The notes under the pieces were generated by a model that was not told the origin of the DNA, did not search any database, and saw only the letters and a list, made by a program, of their open reading frames with translations. 64,000 nt of DNA from G965279355 sp965279355 (GTDB lineage: Bacteria > Pseudomonadota > Alphaproteobacteria > CACIAM-22H2), in the NCBI GenBank assembly GCA_965279355.1, contig OZ257155.1:3658001-3722000 (forward strand). Reading direction: 5' to 3'. The position numbers were made by a program, and so were the translations under genes. Shown here in pieces: positions 1-10,872 of the stretch (the stretch's first letter is position 1; every line of letters starts with the position of its first letter).

Positions 1-587
1 GCGCCGTCATGGCGCTGCGCAACAAGTACAACGAGACGTTCGAGAAGAAGCACGGCGTGAAGCTCGGCTTCATGTCGCTGTTCGTGAAAGCCTGTATCGT
101 CGCGCTCAAGGAGCTGCCCGGCGTGAATGCCGAGATCGACGGCGACGACGTCATCTACAAGAACCACTACGACATCAGCGTCGCGGTCAGCACCCCGCAG
201 GGCCTGGTCGTTCCGGTGGTGCGCGATGCCGATCATCTGGGCTTCGCGGAGATCGAAAAGAAGATCGCCGATCTGGGCAAGCGCGCCAGAGATGGCAAGC
301 TGTCGGTCGACGAGATGGCCGGCGGCACGTTCACCATCACCAACGGCGGCATCTTCGGCTCGCTGATGTCGACGCCGATCATCAACCCACCGCAATCCGG
401 CATTCTCGGCATGCACAAGATCCAGCCGCGCCCGATGGCGGTCGGCGACAAGATCGAGATCCGCCCGATGATGTACATCGCGCTGTCCTACGATCACCGC
501 ATCGTCGACGGTCGCGAGGCCGTGACCTTCCTGGTGCGCGTCAAGGAATGCCTCGAGGATCCGCAGCGCCTCGTCCTCGACATCTAA
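1..587 (+). CDS. sucB: Dihydrolipoyllysine-residue succinyltransferase (E2 of 2-oxoglutarate dehydrogenase), C-terminal part
   Basis: This is the C-terminal catalytic part of the E2 acyltransferase, which moves the succinyl group from lipoyl-lysine to CoA in the TCA cycle. The reading frame is open to the left edge, so the lipoyl and E1/E3-binding domains lie outside the window. About 194 residues of the 2-oxoacid dehydrogenase acyltransferase domain are visible. They include the TFTITNGGIFGS strand and the catalytic motif YDHRIVDG (His and Asp) near the C-terminus. The gene lies 41 bases before lpdA on the same strand, the usual suc operon arrangement. That context favours succinyl over acetyl or branched-chain specificity; the domain alone does not prove it. 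Confidence 0.93.
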   Translation, partial: AVMALRNKYNETFEKKHGVKLGFMSLFVKACIVALKELPGVNAEIDGDDVIYKNHYDISVAVSTPQGLVVPVVRDADHLGFAEIEKKIADLGKRARDGKLSVDEMAGGTFTITNGGIFGSLMSTPIINPPQSGILGMHKIQPRPMAVGDKIEIRPMMYIALSYDHRIVDGREAVTFLVRVKECLEDPQRLVLDI

Positions 588-628
588 TCATCGCCTGCAT
601 CAAGGCGCTTCACAGCAAAGGCTGAGCT

Positions 629-2038
<1,410 letters not shown>

Positions 2039-2045
2039 TCGCGGA

Positions 2046-2678
2046 TCAGCCGCCGAAGATCTGCTGGAACAGCAGGTAAATCGCCGCCGCGCCGCCGAAC
2101 ACGACAGCGCCGGCGAGCGCCACGGCAATGACCGCGACTCCCAGCCCGATGACAATGTAAAGGCCGTCGCGTTCCATCAGGCCGATGGAAATGAAGGCGG
2201 AGGCGACCGCTGGCGGCTGGTTGCCGAAGGGAATCGGCATCGACACGATGGCCGCGAGGCCGGCGAAGACGACGCCCAGCACGCGCTCCGCGACATAGGA
2301 TGACAGGAGCGGCCAGCGCGGTCTCATGACGCGCTCGACCCGCAGCAGATACGGCATCGACCGGTCGACCATCTTGGCGAAGTCGCTGCGGGCGATGGAT
2401 TTGTCGAGCAGCCAGTTGGGCAGCCACGGCTTTTGCATGCCGAGCGCCATCTGCACCGACACGAAGACCTGGGGCAGGCCGAACACCGTCGACAGGCCGG
2501 GAATCGTCCCGAGGCCGACCGCGTTCGGGAGCGCGAAGATGAAGATCAGCAGCGCAAAGGCGCGGTCCTGCAACGCCTCGACGAGATCGCGCAGCCGCAT
2601 GCGCTCCCCCGTCGTCTCGCGGGCGAGGCGCTGGAGGACATCGGACATTTTAGGCTGGTCGGAGGAGGAACCGTGCAT
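2046..2678 (-). CDS. ExoD-family (exopolysaccharide synthesis) membrane protein
   Basis: About 210 residues resemble the ExoD family, named after a rhizobial protein affecting exopolysaccharide production and alkali tolerance; the molecular function is not established. An N-terminal amphipathic segment contains LRDLVEALQDRAFALLIFIF. Hydrophobic stretches follow (FGLPQVFVSVQMALGM, VLGVVFAGLAAIVSMPIPFGN, and a C-terminal pair around GLGVAVIAVALAGAVVFGG). The open frame extends upstream to 2756. I prefer the ATG at 2678; the ATG at 2648 (MSDVLQRLARE) is also possible. It is isolated on its strand, with a long palindromic repeat behind its start. Confidence 0.75.
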   Translation of the reverse strand: MHGSSSDQPKMSDVLQRLARETTGERMRLRDLVEALQDRAFALLIFIFALPNAVGLGTIPGLSTVFGLPQVFVSVQMALGMQKPWLPNWLLDKSIARSDFAKMVDRSMPYLLRVERVMRPRWPLLSSYVAERVLGVVFAGLAAIVSMPIPFGNQPPAVASAFISIGLMERDGLYIVIGLGVAVIAVALAGAVVFGGAAAIYLLFQQIFGG

Positions 2679-2763
2679 GCGGCGGGGATCATAGCGGAAA
2701 GTCGGGCGCGGACGGAAATTAGAGAGGGCCCACGCCAATAAAATCACTGTCATCAAAAACGAC

Positions 2764-2875
2764 TGTCATCCCAGCGAAAGCTGGGACCCAGATAACCCAA
2801 TCTTTACGCAGTCACCTTGGAACGTCCCTCTGACGACCACCCAACGGCTGGGTCCCAGCTTTCGCTGGGATGACA
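2764..2875. repeat. Inverted pair of 28-bp palindromic repeat units
   Basis: Two copies of a 28-base unit, TGTCATCCCAGCGAAAGCTG and eight further bases, lie in perfect inverted orientation at 2764-2791 and 2848-2875. Each unit is itself a hairpin (CCCAGC/GCTGGG). The intervening 56 bases carry no gene. Related units occur at 14828-14857 and 19304-19331. This is a REP-like dispersed intergenic element. It sits between the ExoD-like gene and the 3' end of the alternative oxidase gene and could fold into a long transcript hairpin on either strand. Confidence 0.85.
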
Positions 2876-2886
2876 GGATTATTTAG

Positions 2887-3516
2887 TCAGCCCCGCTTTT
2901 CGAGGTGGTCGGCAATCCTGTGGTTGACGTCGCGGTGCCCGGCTTCTTCGTTGCGCACCACGATCACCACGTCGCGCAGCGTGGCGTCTTCGGGGAGGTT
3001 CCAGTATTTGCGGGCAATCGGGGGCGCGGGGACGTTCTTGATACTGCCGCTGTCGATGCCCTGCAGATAGAGCGTGTAGCTGATGACGGCCTCTTCCTCG
3101 AAATAGCCGACCATGCGGTGCGCGGTCACCGGCGCCAGCACGTAGAGCAGGAAGTAGAAATTGAAGAACATCCCCTGGGCGATCAGTACGACCATGCGCT
3201 CGAACCAGCTCGGCCGGGCGATGGCGATGAACGTCATCAGGTGCATGCGCTCGTTCTCGGCCTCGTCGAGCAGTATCTTGATCCGGCCGTCTTCGTCTTC
3301 CATCCGGCGCAGGCTGCGCAGATGGGTCAGCATGCCGCCGACCATGCCGGGTACGGCCGCGACCGTCTCCAGCACGATGGCCCGGTTGCCGTAGCGCTTG
3401 GCAAAGAACGTGTCGGCGAGGAAACGCAGGAATTTGGTGATGCCCAGCGCGATCCGGTCCGAGATATCCTCGGGCTTGCGGTGTTCCGTCAGGCTGGGTC
3501 CGGTGCTTGCATCCAT
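2887..3516 (-). CDS. aox: Alternative oxidase (cyanide-insensitive di-iron ubiquinol oxidase)
   Basis: This membrane-associated quinol oxidase passes electrons from ubiquinol directly to oxygen without pumping protons. The 209 residues show the full AOX signature. Glu50 is in LETVAAVPGM, Glu89 and His92 in NERMHLMTF, Glu141 in the FEEEAVISYT segment, and Glu191 and His194 in NEEAGHRDVNH; these are the six expected iron ligands. A hydrophobic hairpin (MVVLIAQGMFFNFYFLLYVL) would insert into one leaflet. The ATG at 3516 was chosen because the open frame above it only reads antisense through xerC. It is one of few bacterial AOX homologues. No regulator or other oxidase gene is adjacent. Confidence 0.93.
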   Translation of the reverse strand: MDASTGPSLTEHRKPEDISDRIALGITKFLRFLADTFFAKRYGNRAIVLETVAAVPGMVGGMLTHLRSLRRMEDEDGRIKILLDEAENERMHLMTFIAIARPSWFERMVVLIAQGMFFNFYFLLYVLAPVTAHRMVGYFEEEAVISYTLYLQGIDSGSIKNVPAPPIARKYWNLPEDATLRDVVIVVRNEEAGHRDVNHRIADHLEKRG

Positions 3517-3568
3517 CAACCCCTCCGCCACTGATCTCGTGGAAGAATAAGACCCGGCGCGGCCGCGC

Positions 3569-4543
3569 TCAAGCCCGCGCCCGGGGATGCGCCTTTTCGT
3601 ACACCTTGAGCAGCCGATCCGCATCGACGTCGGTATAGCGCTGCGTCGTCGAGAGCGAGGCGTGGCCGAGCAGTTCCTGGATGGCGCGCAGGTCGCCGCC
3701 ATTACCCAGAAGGTGTGTCGCGAAACTGTGGCGCAACGCGTGCGGGGTTGCGGTTTGCGGCAGGTCGAGGGCGGCGCGCAGGCGGCGCATCTGCAACTGG
3801 ACGATCCCGGCATGCAGCCGTCCGCCGCGGGCACCCAGGAACAGCGGACCGTCGGCGCCGGGCTGGAACGGGCAGCGCGCAACATAGTCGGCGATCGCCT
3901 CGCGCACCGCCGGCAGCACCGGCACGATCCGCTGCTTGTTGCCCTTGCCGAGCACAAGAAGCGTGTCGCCGAGTGGCAGGACCCTGCGGTTCAGTGACAG
4001 CGCTTCATCGATGCGCAAGCCGCAGCCATAGAGCAGCGTGACCACCGCAATATCGCGAGCGGCGATCCACGGCTCTTCCTGCAATGTGCCGATGTTCTCC
4101 ATCGTTTCCACGGCGGCGTCTTCCGTCAGCGGTTTGGGGAGGCTGCGCGGCAGCTTGGGGCTGCGCAGGCCACCGATATGGGCGTTGTGGGCGAGACCGC
4201 GCCGGTCGAGCCAGCGGAAGAAACCGCGCAACGTAGAGAGGGCGCGCGCATTCGAGGTCGCGGTCAGGCCGTCATTGCGGCGTGCCGCCAGCCAGGCGCG
4301 GAAATCCGCCGGGCGTAGGCCGCTGAGGGATTTGAGATCCGGCGCACCACCGAGATGGCCGCCCATGAACGCGAAGAACGCCTGGAGATCGCTGCTGTAG
4401 GCCGAGAGCGTATGTGGCGAGGATCGCTTTTCAGAGATCAGCCATTCGCGCCAGGCGGCAACGGCTTCGACGACATCGTTTTGCGCGCTGAGCAGCGCGG
4501 CGCCTTGCGCCGGCGCGGCAGGTGTCACTCGCGGTCGAGCCAT
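3569..4543 (-). CDS. xerC: Tyrosine recombinase XerC
   Basis: Site-specific recombinase that, with XerD, resolves chromosome dimers at dif. It has 324 residues. An N-terminal SAM-like core-binding domain (EWLISEKRSSPHTLSAYSSD) is followed by the catalytic domain. Catalytic residues are visible: Arg in GCGLRIDEAL, His268 and Arg271 in HALRHSFATHL, His294 in LLGHASL, and the nucleophile Tyr303 in RYTDVD. It overlaps the 3' end of the DUF484 gene by 19 bases, a pairing common in proteobacteria, so the two are probably cotranscribed. Its placement in a core operon and the lack of flanking repeats argue against a phage integrase. Confidence 0.95.
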   Translation of the reverse strand: MARPRVTPAAPAQGAALLSAQNDVVEAVAAWREWLISEKRSSPHTLSAYSSDLQAFFAFMGGHLGGAPDLKSLSGLRPADFRAWLAARRNDGLTATSNARALSTLRGFFRWLDRRGLAHNAHIGGLRSPKLPRSLPKPLTEDAAVETMENIGTLQEEPWIAARDIAVVTLLYGCGLRIDEALSLNRRVLPLGDTLLVLGKGNKQRIVPVLPAVREAIADYVARCPFQPGADGPLFLGARGGRLHAGIVQLQMRRLRAALDLPQTATPHALRHSFATHLLGNGGDLRAIQELLGHASLSTTQRYTDVDADRLLKVYEKAHPRARA

Positions 4544-5235
4544 CCGCGCATCGTAAGTTCCACGACCTTGCCGAGGAAGATCAGGAGTTCGGTGCCCTGG
4601 CCGACATGGAACTTGCCCTGCTGGCGAGACCCGAACGCGAGCATGCCGAGCGGCGCGTCGCGACGCAGTTCCAGCCGGAGCAGGGCCTGCGAGCGGACAA
4701 GGGTCGAGGCGCCGCCGAAGATCTGCTGGTCGGCGGTGACGTCGGCATGCAGCGCGATCTCGCGCGTGCCGTTGAGCAGGCGGTCGACGGCGCCGCGCGG
4801 CAGGATGCGCAGGCTCGAGCGATTGCCGCCGGCCGGCAGGCGATCCATCGCCTCGAACGCCATGGCGACGACATCGACATCGAGGTGGACGGCGAGATCG
4901 GTGGTGATGATCTCGATCAGCTCTTCAAGATTACGCGCCTCGAGAATGCGCAGGATCGCCCCGTGGATGCGGTTCTGCGAGGTGAGGTTGCCGCGCGAGG
5001 TGGCGAGTATTTCGTTGTGCTGGGTCTGCAGCTTGCCGAGATCGCCGCGCACCCGCTGCAGCATGAACTGCTGCATGTCGACCACGCGATTGCCGTGCTG
5101 CGCGTCGGGCGGCAGCAGGATGTTCACCAGATCGGGATGGTCGACCAGGAAATCCGGATGATCGCGCAGGTAGGTATCGACTTCCTGGGCCGTCGGGCCC
5201 GGGGATTTGCGCGGTGCGGTTTCGCGGTCGGCCAT
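4525..5235 (-). CDS. DUF484 family protein
   Basis: A 236-residue cytosolic protein of the DUF484 family, which has a GAF-like fold and no proven activity. The N-terminus (VDTYLRDHPDFLVDHPDLVN) and the segment LQTQHNEILATSRGNLTSQNR are characteristic. The latter probably forms a coiled coil before the GAF-like part (residues about 75-230). It lies between fsa (4-base gap) and xerC (19-base overlap). Its consistent linkage to xerC in proteobacteria suggests, but does not show, a link to chromosome maintenance or cell division. Confidence 0.85.
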   Translation of the reverse strand: MADRETAPRKSPGPTAQEVDTYLRDHPDFLVDHPDLVNILLPPDAQHGNRVVDMQQFMLQRVRGDLGKLQTQHNEILATSRGNLTSQNRIHGAILRILEARNLEELIEIITTDLAVHLDVDVVAMAFEAMDRLPAGGNRSSLRILPRGAVDRLLNGTREIALHADVTADQQIFGGASTLVRSQALLRLELRRDAPLGMLAFGSRQQGKFHVGQGTELLIFLGKVVELTMRGWLDRE

Positions 5236-5239
5236 GGTT

Positions 5240-5902
5240 TTATGCGTCCAGGATCGATTGACCGGTTTTCTTCCAGTCGGCGAGGAAGGCGGCGAGCCCC
5301 TTGTCCGTCAGCGGATGGCCGAACATCTGCCGCAGCACATTCGGCGGCATGGTCGAAACATGCGCGCCGAGCTTTGCCGCATCCACAATATGCATGGGAT
5401 GGCGGATCGACGCCACCAGCACTTCGGTCTTGAAGGCGGGATACTGGCGGTAGATCTCGCAAATCTCCGCGATCAGGGCCATGCCGCTTTGCCCGATATC
5501 GTCGAGCCGGCCGACGAAGGGCGAGATGAAGCTGGCGCCCGCTTTGGCGGCAAGAATCGCCTGCGCGGCCGAAAAACAGAGCGTGACGTTGACCATCGTG
5601 CCTTCGGACGACAGCGCCTTGCACGTTTTCAGGCCATCCTGGGTCAGCGGCACCTTCACCGTGACGTTCTTGGCGAGCTTGGCGAGCTTGCGCCCTTCCT
5701 TCAGCATCGTGTCGAAATCGGTGGCCGTCACCTCGGCGCTGATCGGGCCGGGGACGATGGCGCAGATTTCCTTCACCACATCGAGGAACTTGCCGCCGGA
5801 TTTGGCGATCAGCGACGGGTTGGTGGTCACGCCGTCAACCAGACCGGTCGCGGCGAGGTCGCGGATTTCGGCAAGGTCGGCGGTGTCGATAAAGAACTTC
5901 AT
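5240..5902 (-). CDS. fsa: Transaldolase-like fructose-6-phosphate aldolase
   Basis: A 220-residue member of the short transaldolase/FSA subfamily, a class I aldolase that forms a Schiff base on lysine. It begins MKFFIDTADLAEIRDL and has the family motif GVTTNPSLIAKSG. The lysine is in VKVPLT, and FISPFVGRLDDIG is the phosphate-binding region. Whether it works as a transaldolase in the pentose phosphate pathway or as an aldolase cannot be told from these motifs. It heads the minus-strand fsa-DUF484-xerC run and is divergent from priA. An 18-bp perfect palindrome lies between the two starts. Confidence 0.93.
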   Translation of the reverse strand: MKFFIDTADLAEIRDLAATGLVDGVTTNPSLIAKSGGKFLDVVKEICAIVPGPISAEVTATDFDTMLKEGRKLAKLAKNVTVKVPLTQDGLKTCKALSSEGTMVNVTLCFSAAQAILAAKAGASFISPFVGRLDDIGQSGMALIAEICEIYRQYPAFKTEVLVASIRHPMHIVDAAKLGAHVSTMPPNVLRQMFGHPLTDKGLAAFLADWKKTGQSILDA

Positions 5903-5944
5903 GAGGGCGGATGATCCTGAATAAACGGGTCAAAACGGACGCGT

Positions 5945-5962
5945 GGTCTTTATATAAAGACC
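5945..5962. promoter_or_regulatory. Perfect 18-bp palindrome in the fsa/priA divergent promoter region
   Basis: GGTCTTTATATAAAGACC reads identically on both strands. It lies 42 bases upstream of the fsa start and 65 bases upstream of the priA start. Its AT-rich centre (TATATA) could also serve as a -10 element in either direction. This is either a protein-binding operator or a symmetric promoter core. No regulator gene is adjacent, so the binder is unknown. Confidence 0.5.
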
Positions 5963-6027
5963 GAGTATCTCGATGTCCGGGCTGCGGTGTCGTGACCGTG
6001 GCCCGACTCGTCTTTAAAGTCTAGCCG

Positions 6028-8250
6028 ATGCCCCTTGATGAAACCAGACGAGTCGCCCGGCGACACCGCGTCCTGCTGCCGCTGCCGCTGAGCGGCGCCT
6101 ATGACTATCGTGGGGATGTGACGGCGGCGTTTCAGCCCGGTCATTTCGTGCGCGTGCCGCTGGGGCGGCGCCATCTGATCGGCGTGGTCTGGGACGATGC
6201 GCCATCCGATGACACCGCGCTGCCCGAGGAACGGCTCAAGGATATCGGCGGGCGGATCGACGTGCCGCCGATGTCGGCGGAGATGCGGCGCTTCATCGAC
6301 TGGGTCGCGGCGTACACCCTGTCGCCGGCGGGTGCGGTGCTGCGTCTGGCGATGAGCGTGCCGGCGGCGCTGGAGCCGCTGCGCGCGCAGATGGCGTATC
6401 GCCTCGCCGCCGAGGCACCGGCGGCCGATACGGAAACAAAGAAGCTCACGGACTCGCGGCGCCGCGTGCTGCGTGAACTGGCCGACGGACCGCCGCTGTC
6501 GACGGCCGATCTTGCGCGGGCTGCGGGGGTCGGCACCTCGGTGGTGCGCGGCGTGGCCGAGCTCGGCTGGATCGAAAGCGTCGAAATCGCGCCGTCGCTG
6601 ATGCGCCAGCCGGATGCCGCGCGCGCAGGCCCGACGCTGTCGGCGGATCAGGCGATGGCGTCGGAGACGTTGACCAAGCGTCTCACCGAAGGCTTCTCGG
6701 TGACGGTGCTGGACGGCGTGACCGGCTCGGGCAAGACCGAGGTCTATCTTGAAGCGATCGCCGCCAATCTCCGCGACGGGCGGCAGTCGCTCGTGCTGCT
6801 GCCGGAGATCGCGCTGAGCGCGCAGTGGCTGGCGCGCTTCGAATCGCGGTTCGGCGCGCCGCCGGCGATCTGGCATTCGGAGATCGGCGAGGCACAGCGC
6901 AAGCGGACATGGCGCGATATCGCGGAGAATAAAGTGAAGGTGGTGGTCGGCGCGCGGTCGGCGCTGTTCCTGCCGTATGCGTCGCTCGGGATCATCGTGG
7001 TCGATGAAGAGCATGAGTCCGCCTTCAAGCAGGAAGAAGGAGTCATCTACCACGCGCGCGACATGGCGGTGGTGCGGGCGCGCTTCGGCAAGGTGCCGGT
7101 GGTGCTGGTGTCGGCGACGCCGTCGCTGGAGACGATCATCAATGTCGAGCGCGGGCGTTACGATGTGCTGCACCTGCCCGACCGCCACGGCGGCGCGACG
7201 CTGCCTGAGATAAGGACCATCGATCTCCGCCGCGAGCCGCCGCCGCGAAACTCCTTTCTGTCCGCGACGCTGCGGACGGCGCTGAAGGAGACCCTGGAGA
7301 AGGGTGAGCAGGCGATGCTCTTCCTCAATCGCCGCGGCTACGCGCCGCTGACCCTGTGCCGGACCTGCGGGCACCGGCTGGAATGCCCGAGCTGCACCGC
7401 CTGGCTGGTCGAGCATCGCCGCACCGGACAGCTTCTCTGCCATCATTGCGGTCATACCCAGGCGCAGCCCGAAGCGTGCCCGTCCTGCGGCGATCACGGC
7501 AGCTTCGTGCCGTGCGGTCCCGGCGTGGAGCGGGTGGCGGAAGAGGCGGCGGCGCTGTTTCCCGATGCGCGGGTGCTGCTGGTCACCAGCGACACCCTGG
7601 TCGGGCCGAAGGATGCGCAGAGTTTCGTCGACCGTGTCGCCGGTCATGATGTCGACCTCATCATCGGCACGCAGATCGTGGCGAAGGGCCATCACTTCCC
7701 GCTGCTGACCCTGGTCGGCGTGGTCGACGCGGATCTGGGCCTGGGCGGTGGCGACCTGCGGGCGGCCGAGCGGACCTATCAGCTGCTGCATCAGGTGGCG
7801 GGGCGGGCGGGTCGCGGGGCGCTGGCGGGGCGGGCGCTGCTGCAGACCTATATGCCCGAGCATCCCGTAATGAAGGCGTTGGCGACCCTGTCGCACGGCA
7901 AGGATGCCCGTGACCGCTTCCTTGCTGCCGAGGCCGAGGAGCGGCGGCGGCATCACTGGCCGCCCTTCGGGCGGCTGGCGGCGCTGATCGTGTCAGGCCC
8001 GGACGAGCGCGCGGTCGATGGAGTCGCGCGACAGCTTGGTCTGAAAGGGCCGCATGGCGAAGGTGTGGAGGTGCTGGGACCGGCGCCGGCGCCGCTGTCG
8101 CGGCTGCGCGGCAATTACCGGCGGCGTCTGCTGCTCAAGGCGACTCGCGACATCGACCTGCAGGGCACTCTCACCGACTGGCTCAAGGCCGTCGCGCCGC
8201 CGGGCAAGGTGCGGGTCAAAGTGGATATCGACCCTTACAGCTTTCTTTAA
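6028..8250 (+). CDS. priA: Primosomal replication-restart helicase PriA
   Basis: A 3'-5' superfamily 2 helicase that reloads the replisome at stalled forks. At 740 residues it is full length. An N-terminal 3'-BD domain and a winged helix precede Walker A (GVTGSGKTEVY), the DEAH-type box (VDEEHES) and motif III (VLVSATPSLET). The zinc-binding region has eight paired cysteines (CRTCGHRLECPSC, CHHCG, ACPSCG). The C-terminal helicase motif QIVAKGHHFPLLTLVGVVDAD and the arginine-finger segment QVAGRAGRG are present. It stands alone on the + strand. The gene ends one base before the stop of a small convergent gene. Confidence 0.97.
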   Translation: MPLDETRRVARRHRVLLPLPLSGAYDYRGDVTAAFQPGHFVRVPLGRRHLIGVVWDDAPSDDTALPEERLKDIGGRIDVPPMSAEMRRFIDWVAAYTLSPAGAVLRLAMSVPAALEPLRAQMAYRLAAEAPAADTETKKLTDSRRRVLRELADGPPLSTADLARAAGVGTSVVRGVAELGWIESVEIAPSLMRQPDAARAGPTLSADQAMASETLTKRLTEGFSVTVLDGVTGSGKTEVYLEAIAANLRDGRQSLVLLPEIALSAQWLARFESRFGAPPAIWHSEIGEAQRKRTWRDIAENKVKVVVGARSALFLPYASLGIIVVDEEHESAFKQEEGVIYHARDMAVVRARFGKVPVVLVSATPSLETIINVERGRYDVLHLPDRHGGATLPEIRTIDLRREPPPRNSFLSATLRTALKETLEKGEQAMLFLNRRGYAPLTLCRTCGHRLECPSCTAWLVEHRRTGQLLCHHCGHTQAQPEACPSCGDHGSFVPCGPGVERVAEEAAALFPDARVLLVTSDTLVGPKDAQSFVDRVAGHDVDLIIGTQIVAKGHHFPLLTLVGVVDADLGLGGGDLRAAERTYQLLHQVAGRAGRGALAGRALLQTYMPEHPVMKALATLSHGKDARDRFLAAEAEERRRHHWPPFGRLAALIVSGPDERAVDGVARQLGLKGPHGEGVEVLGPAPAPLSRLRGNYRRRLLLKATRDIDLQGTLTDWLKAVAPPGKVRVKVDIDPYSFL

Positions 8251-8251
8251 C

Positions 8252-8422
8252 TCAATCCGCGTTACCGTAAAGGCGTGGCTGGCGGGGTTGCTGCGTCGAT
8301 GTTTCCGCCGCGGTGAGCTCGGAAACCTTCGAGCGCAGGCTGTAGAGAATCGAATACAGCAGCGTCTGCTCTTCTGCGGAAAGCTCGATCAATTCGCCAT
8401 TCTGGCGGTCAAGCGATGCCAT
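8252..8422 (-). CDS. Small conserved-looking hypothetical protein
   Basis: A 56-residue protein of unknown function, starting MASLDRQNGELIELSAEEQT and followed by a helical segment (LLYSILYSLRSKVSELTAAE), then a polar Gln/Pro-rich tail. I chose the ATG at 8422 because GAGGACGG lies just upstream on the minus strand. The longer frame to 8602 has no such site and reads through the likely atp promoter region. It is convergent with priA. Coding status rests on the start context and the amphipathic helix only. Confidence 0.45.
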   Translation of the reverse strand: MASLDRQNGELIELSAEEQTLLYSILYSLRSKVSELTAAETSTQQPRQPRLYGNAD

Positions 8423-8745
8423 GGGCCGTCCTCGAATCCGTTTACTTGTATCGATATTAACCTTCATTAAAGCGGAAGGGAATACCGAGTCCCGCCCAAA
8501 AACGGGATGGGCAACCACTAGCGCCTGCGTGTGTTGAAACGCGGTTTTTCCGTTGATTTTGCTGGGGAAAAATCGCGCCTGTAGGGCCGCGGCGTGTTGC
8601 ATCGCCTGTATACGTATGGTAGCTATCCGCCGCCTTCGCGAGGGGCGCTGCTTCGCGCGCGGGTTCCGTTTGATTTCATCAATGGTCTCAAGGCATTCCC
8701 GGGTTTCGGGAGCCGAGGACCACTTCCCAAGGACGACGTTCCGGC
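8423..8745. other. Intergenic region upstream of the ATP synthase operon
   Basis: This 323-base gap separates the small minus-strand gene from atpH and must hold the atp operon promoter and leader. It is lower in GC than its surroundings between about 8440 and 8620. It contains a TTTTTCC...GGAAAAA inverted repeat near 8545-8580. I could not identify a convincing -35/-10 pair. No additional gene is supported. Confidence 0.5.
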
Positions 8746-9303
8746 GTGCCGTCAGAGACCACCCATTTGACCGGCCTCACAGGCCGTTATGCGACCGCGC
8801 TCTACGAGCTGGCGGATGAAGCGAAGGCGCTCGATCAGGTCGATACCGATCTCAAAGCGCTCAAGGCTGCCATCAACGCCAGCGAAGACCTGCGGCGCCT
8901 CATTTCATCCCCGCTCGTACCGCGCGACCAGCAGGCCAAGGCCATGCTGGCGCTGGTGGCGAAGATCGGGGTCAACGACATCACCCGCCGCTTTGTCGGC
9001 CTCGTGGCGCGCAACCGCCGCCTGTTCCGGCTGCCCGGCATCATCGACGGTTTCGCGGCGCTGCTTGCCGGCGCCCGCGGCGAAGTCACCGCCGAGGTCA
9101 CCTCGGCCAGGCCGCTATCGGCCGCGCAGAGCGAGGCGGTCAGCACCGCGCTCCGCGCCGCGGTTGGCCAGAAGGTCACGGTGGCACAGCATGTCGACGC
9201 CAAGCTGCTTGGCGGTCTCAAGATCAAGGTCGGCTCGCGTCTGGTGGACGCGTCGCTGGCTTCGAAGCTTCAACGGTTACAACTCGCGATGAAGGGCCTC
9301 TGA
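8746..9303 (+). CDS. atpH: ATP synthase F1 subunit delta
   Basis: Delta subunit (OSCP-type) of the F1 stator, joining F1 to the peripheral stalk. It has 185 residues, typical of alphaproteobacteria. The family start TGRYATALYELADEAKALD and the C-terminal motif KVTVAQHVDAKLLGGLKIKVGSRLVDASLASKLQRL are clear. The start is GTG, with AAGGA about 12 bases upstream. It is the first gene of the F1 operon and is one base from atpA. F0 genes are absent, matching the separate F1 and F0 operons usual in alphaproteobacteria. Confidence 0.96.
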   Translation: MPSETTHLTGLTGRYATALYELADEAKALDQVDTDLKALKAAINASEDLRRLISSPLVPRDQQAKAMLALVAKIGVNDITRRFVGLVARNRRLFRLPGIIDGFAALLAGARGEVTAEVTSARPLSAAQSEAVSTALRAAVGQKVTVAQHVDAKLLGGLKIKVGSRLVDASLASKLQRLQLAMKGL

Positions 9304-9304
9304 A

Positions 9305-10834
<1,530 letters not shown>

Positions 10835-10872
10835 TCGCAACGCCGTCGAAAGAAGGGCACGCGTAAGCCCCC

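Noticed and set aside
3517..3957. Upstream extension of the alternative oxidase frame
   Set aside because: The extra sequence reads through xerC in another frame of the same strand and has no AOX-like character. The ATG at 3516 gives the normal family N-terminus.
5950..7956. 668-codon minus-strand open frame opposite priA
   Set aside because: Arg/His/Gln-rich low-complexity product typical of an antisense reading in GC-rich DNA; priA on the other strand is full length with all motifs.
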